Below, one piece after another: positions 6,226 through 8,480 of a DNA stretch of 8,480 nucleotides (positions are counted from its first letter, which is position 1; each line of letters begins with the position of its first letter). This stretch comes from JAVBNO01 sp031551485. GTDB lineage: Bacteria; Bacillota; Clostridia; Oscillospirales; Ruminococcaceae. Location of the stretch: the NCBI GenBank assembly GCA_031551485.1, contig JAVBNO010000083.1, forward strand, positions 1 to 8,480, read 5' to 3'. A program made the translations under genes and the position numbers. The notes under the pieces were generated by a model, which saw nothing but the letters and a program-made list of their open reading frames with translations, was not told the DNA's origin and ran no database searches.

Positions 6226-6265
6226 TATGATATCATAGTACCACCGGCCCCGACCAGGCCGGTGG
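6226..6265 (-). promoter_or_regulatory. intercistronic stem-loop and adjacent palindrome between lsrK and cupin
   Basis: CCACCGGCC (6241-6249) and GGCCGGTGG (6257-6265) form a perfect 9-bp stem with a 7-nt loop, beginning 7 nt after the kinase stop. No U-run follows on the minus strand, so it is more likely an mRNA processing or stability element than a terminator. Four bases further on lies a perfect 12-bp palindrome, TATGATATCATA (6226-6237), which could be a protein-binding site. Both lie before the cupin ribosome binding site. Confidence 0.6.
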
Positions 6266-6271
6266 CGCCGC

Positions 6272-7828
6272 TTATGGCGCGGCCCACATGTAGCGGGTGA
6301 CGCCGGCGTCGGCCAGCCCCAGCTGCGCCGCGTACATTTGGCGCCAGTTTTCGTACAGCTGGTTGTAAAGATCGTGGTTGGCGGCATTGGGTGTATAGGT
6401 TTGATCCCAGGCGATGGTGGCCGCTACCCCCTCCGCCAGGGTTTTGTAAAGTCCCGCGCCCACGCCCGCGCACAAGGCGGCGCCCAGGGCAGTGGTCTCT
6501 TTCACTTTGGGCACCCTGACCCGCACGCCCAATACATCGGCCATGATTTGGCACCACAACCCGCTTTTGGAAGCGCCGTTGGCAAAGATGATTTCCTGGG
6601 CTTTTTGTCCTGTCAGTTCTTCCGCCAGCAGCAGATGCCCCTTGGTCACCAGCGCGGCATTTTCCATTAAGGCGCGATAAAAAGTAAAGCGGTTAAACCG
6701 GTCGGCATCCAACGAAAAATTCGTAAACGTGGGGGCGGCATGGCGCCAGTTTTTGTAATCCATCACATCGGAAAAAGCGGCCATCATGCCCCCGCAGCCC
6801 GCCGGCACATCCGCCGCTTTCTGGTCCATGAGGACATAGGGGTCAATGTTTTTGGCTTTGCCCTCTTCTTTTTCCCATTGGCAAAAGGCGTCCCGGTACC
6901 ACCGCATAATCAGCCCCGGGAAAAAGGCAATGGCCTCGTATTGCCAGACACCCGGCACCGCGTGGCAGTTAACCCGGATGCGGCAGTCATCCAGAAGCCG
7001 GGGGGCGGCGGTATTACATTCCAGCTGCCAAAAGCTGCCCCCAAAGACGGCAATCTGGCCGTCCTGAATGGCGCCGGCGCCTACGGCGCCCAATTGGGCA
7101 TCGCCGCCGCCGGTGACCACAAGGGTGCCCGCCGCAAGGCCCGTTTGGGCTGCGGCCCCTTGCGACACTTTGCCTGTCACAGTGCCGCTTTCCTGAACCG
7201 GCGGGAAAATGTCGGTGCGCAAACCGCAAAGCCGGGCAATGGCCGGATCCCAGGCGCGGCTGTTAATATCGAAAATGCCGGTGGTGCAGCCGTTGGAGGG
7301 TTCCGACAGCAGCACACCCGAAAGCTTGTAAATCAGCCAGTCGTTGAACATGCTGACATGGGCCGTTTGGGCGTACAGATCGGGCAGATGGTTTTTGACC
7401 CACAACAGCCGGGGCAGCGCCCCCAGCGCAAACGTCTGGCCGGACTTTTTGTATACGTCCAGTTCTAAACCGTCCGCCATGGCCTTAAGCTGCCGTACCT
7501 CTGCCGAAGAACGGGCGTCCACATTGGCGCAGGCCCAAATTTCCCGGCCCTCGCCGTCGTAAAGCACAATGCCCTCCCGCATACAGGTGGTGGCAATGGC
7601 CCCAACCTCCTCCGGCCTGATGCCGGTTTGGCCAAGCACCTCGCGGATGGTGTCCACCGTAAGCGCCCAGTTGGCCACCCAGTCAAAATCCATGGAACCG
7701 GGGAACCGGGGGTCCTCTTTATGGAACCACTCCCGGGCCGCAGCGCCGATCTGCCTGCCCGCCGCATCGAAGAGCACCGAACGCACACTGCCGGTGCCGG
7801 CATCAATCGCCATGAGATAAGCTGCCAT
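6272..7828 (-). CDS. lsrK: autoinducer-2 kinase LsrK (FGGY carbohydrate kinase)
   Basis: FGGY-family kinase of 518 residues (E. coli LsrK 530). LsrK phosphorylates the linear form of AI-2 (DPD) with ATP in the cytoplasm, trapping it and forming the inducer of lsr genes. Visible marks: the N-terminal phosphate loop AIDAGTGSVRSVLFD (7-21), TCMREGIVLYDGEG (81-94), IWACANVDARS (97-107), PSNGCTTGIFD (177-187), the catalytic Asp in TGGGDAQLG (D243), FGGSFWQ (262-268), FANGASKSGLWCQIMADV in the ATP lobe (415-432), and a C-terminus QLGLADAG...MWAAP. The resemblance to E. coli LsrK as I recall it is full length, closer than to xylulose or glycerol kinases. The start at 7828 has GGAGGGG 6 nt upstream; the frame is open to 7897, but that ATG lies upstream of the predicted promoter -10. 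First gene of the operon. Confidence 0.92.
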   Translation of the reverse strand: MAAYLMAIDAGTGSVRSVLFDAAGRQIGAAAREWFHKEDPRFPGSMDFDWVANWALTVDTIREVLGQTGIRPEEVGAIATTCMREGIVLYDGEGREIWACANVDARSSAEVRQLKAMADGLELDVYKKSGQTFALGALPRLLWVKNHLPDLYAQTAHVSMFNDWLIYKLSGVLLSEPSNGCTTGIFDINSRAWDPAIARLCGLRTDIFPPVQESGTVTGKVSQGAAAQTGLAAGTLVVTGGGDAQLGAVGAGAIQDGQIAVFGGSFWQLECNTAAPRLLDDCRIRVNCHAVPGVWQYEAIAFFPGLIMRWYRDAFCQWEKEEGKAKNIDPYVLMDQKAADVPAGCGGMMAAFSDVMDYKNWRHAAPTFTNFSLDADRFNRFTFYRALMENAALVTKGHLLLAEELTGQKAQEIIFANGASKSGLWCQIMADVLGVRVRVPKVKETTALGAALCAGVGAGLYKTLAEGVAATIAWDQTYTPNAANHDLYNQLYENWRQMYAAQLGLADAGVTRYMWAAP

Positions 7829-7888
7829 AAAGGCCCCTCCCCATCTTATTCGTTCATTTTCGTAAATTATTGAAAGCTGCTTATTAGC

Positions 7889-7894
7889 ATTATA
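7889..7894 (-). promoter_or_regulatory. -10 element of the lsrK operon promoter
   Basis: A perfect TATAAT lies on the minus strand at 7894-7889, about 60 nt before the kinase ATG, with transcription expected near 7882. The -35 region is poor (TTTTCT at 17 bp), which would suit an activated or weak promoter. No clear regulator site was found beside it. Confidence 0.6.
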
Positions 7895-7968
7895 CAATAC
7901 TTCGTCCAGAAAGAAAAGGTTTTTGCAGCCTGGGTTCTCAGCAATTTAGAGGGGACAAAAATAAAAAC

Positions 7969-8022
7969 AAGTAAAACCTGCACCTCTCGACAAAAACCAT
8001 TAAAAGGGGGCAGGTTTTACTT
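7969..8022 (-). terminator. Rho-independent terminator after the DUF6544-like gene
   Basis: A perfect 13-bp inverted repeat pairs 7969-7981 (AAGTAAAACCTGC) with 8010-8022. The 28-nt loop can extend the stem by about four more pairs. On the minus strand it is followed by a T-rich tract (TTGTTTTTATTTTTG). It lies 34 nt after the stop of the upstream gene and separates it from the lsrK operon. Confidence 0.8.
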
Positions 8023-8056
8023 TGGTTTCGAAGATGAACGAAGTAAATATTTTTTT

Positions 8057-8480
8057 CTAATGAAACTCTATCGTTAGATTTTCACTATCGAAATAAACTG
8101 AACCGCCATTTTCGTAGTGCCAAACCGTCTTGATTCTTGTCGGCAGTCTGATTCCGTCTTTCTTTTCATAATCACTAAAGAGAATAGACCACGGCACTCT
8201 TGTCTTTGCGCCGCTCGTTTCGACCGCCCATCGTTCGTTTGTCGCAAAGGAAAGCAGCTCACCGTTTTCAGCAAAAGTAAACGTTCCGCTTCCTGAAATC
8301 CCATAGTATGATATGGTCGCTTTAGCGTGTGTTTCATCCATGCTTTCCCAAGAGATGTAATCCTGTAACGCGATACTTGGAACGATTAAACACTCCGATA
8401 AAGCGTTAAGCAGGCAGGACGTGTTCATTTCAGAACCCGTTTCGTTAAACAAAGTAAATGATTTGGCAATGACGCCTTTC
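8057..8480 (-). CDS. DUF6544-like protein (C-terminal part)
   Basis: The frame is open from the window edge to a TAG stop at 8057-8059, giving 140 residues; an internal TTG at 8452 is not taken as the start because the frame continues above it. The pattern fits the C-terminal half of DUF6544 proteins: a short helical stretch with a Pro (SECLIVPSIAL), a Trp-containing strand (DYISWESMDE), FTFAENGELLSFATNERW, VPWSILFSDYEKKDGIRLP and a final KTVWHYENGGSVYF strand. That family is typically about 250 residues of unknown function with an extended beta-sheet. No catalytic motif is recognised. The base composition looks lower in GC than the lsrK operon, judged by eye only. The family name is from memory of its pattern and is moderately sure. 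Confidence 0.65.
   Translation of the reverse strand, partial: KGVIAKSFTLFNETGSEMNTSCLLNALSECLIVPSIALQDYISWESMDETHAKATISYYGISGSGTFTFAENGELLSFATNERWAVETSGAKTRVPWSILFSDYEKKDGIRLPTRIKTVWHYENGGSVYFDSENLTIEFH

Noticed and set aside
6740..7468. 242-codon open frame on the plus strand
   Set aside because: It lies wholly antisense to lsrK, is low-complexity and rich in His, Gly and Arg as expected from a shadow of a GC-rich gene.
7829..7897. Upstream start for lsrK adding 23 residues
   Set aside because: The 7897 ATG is upstream of the TATAAT element at 7894-7889 and would not be in the transcript; 7828 has a strong Shine-Dalgarno and matches the family's N-terminus.
1..8480. CRISPR array, tRNA or rRNA genes, intact insertion sequence
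   Set aside because: No regularly spaced direct repeats, no tRNA-like cloverleaf or rRNA segments, and no intact transposase were seen.

Overview
The window reads as a low-to-mid GC Bacillota chromosome, most likely class Clostridia. This rests on strong AGGAGG-type ribosome binding sites, Rho-independent terminators, a lipoprotein-type solute-binding protein and a CPBP intramembrane protease next to tadA. The genus cannot be fixed from the sequence alone. All recognised genes lie on the minus strand, so the window is read from high to low coordinates.

Right edge (8480-7829): the C-terminal part of a DUF6544-like protein enters from outside the window. It ends at a long hairpin terminator (7969-8022). 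A short promoter region for the next operon follows.

lsr-like catabolic operon (7828-4885): an LsrK-type autoinducer-2 kinase, a small single-domain cupin and an LsrF-type thiolase/aldolase, closed by a strong terminator (4820-4863). In enterobacteria LsrK phosphorylates AI-2 (DPD), LsrG isomerises the phosphorylated product and LsrF cleaves it with CoA. Here no LsrG-like gene is visible and a cupin occupies the position between kinase and thiolase. That makes the cupin a candidate for the missing isomerase step, or shows that the substrate is a related phosphorylated sugar-like compound.

Housekeeping-like pair (4719-3175): a CPBP glutamic-type membrane protease and tadA (tRNA adenosine deaminase) are 3 nt apart, with their own extended -10 promoter. 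Downstream lie several hairpins, including a bidirectional terminator at 2994-3025.

Gap (3174-2431): hairpins and terminators, a GC-richer stretch that looks like decayed coding sequence (about 2640-2900), then a near-consensus promoter (TTGACA, 17 bp, TATGAT). An operator-like array of alternating TTGTTAT half-sites lies just downstream of the expected transcription start.

ABC importer operon (2430-1): an RbsB-type lipoprotein binding protein, a GC-rich intercistronic hairpin, a single RbsC-type permease, and the first 127 codons of an RbsA-type ATPase that runs off the left edge. The ATPase start overlaps the permease stop. This may import the substrate handled by the lsr-like enzymes, but that link comes from proximity only. 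The binding protein does not show the segments I associate with LsrB ligand binding, and no LsrR-type regulator is in the window.
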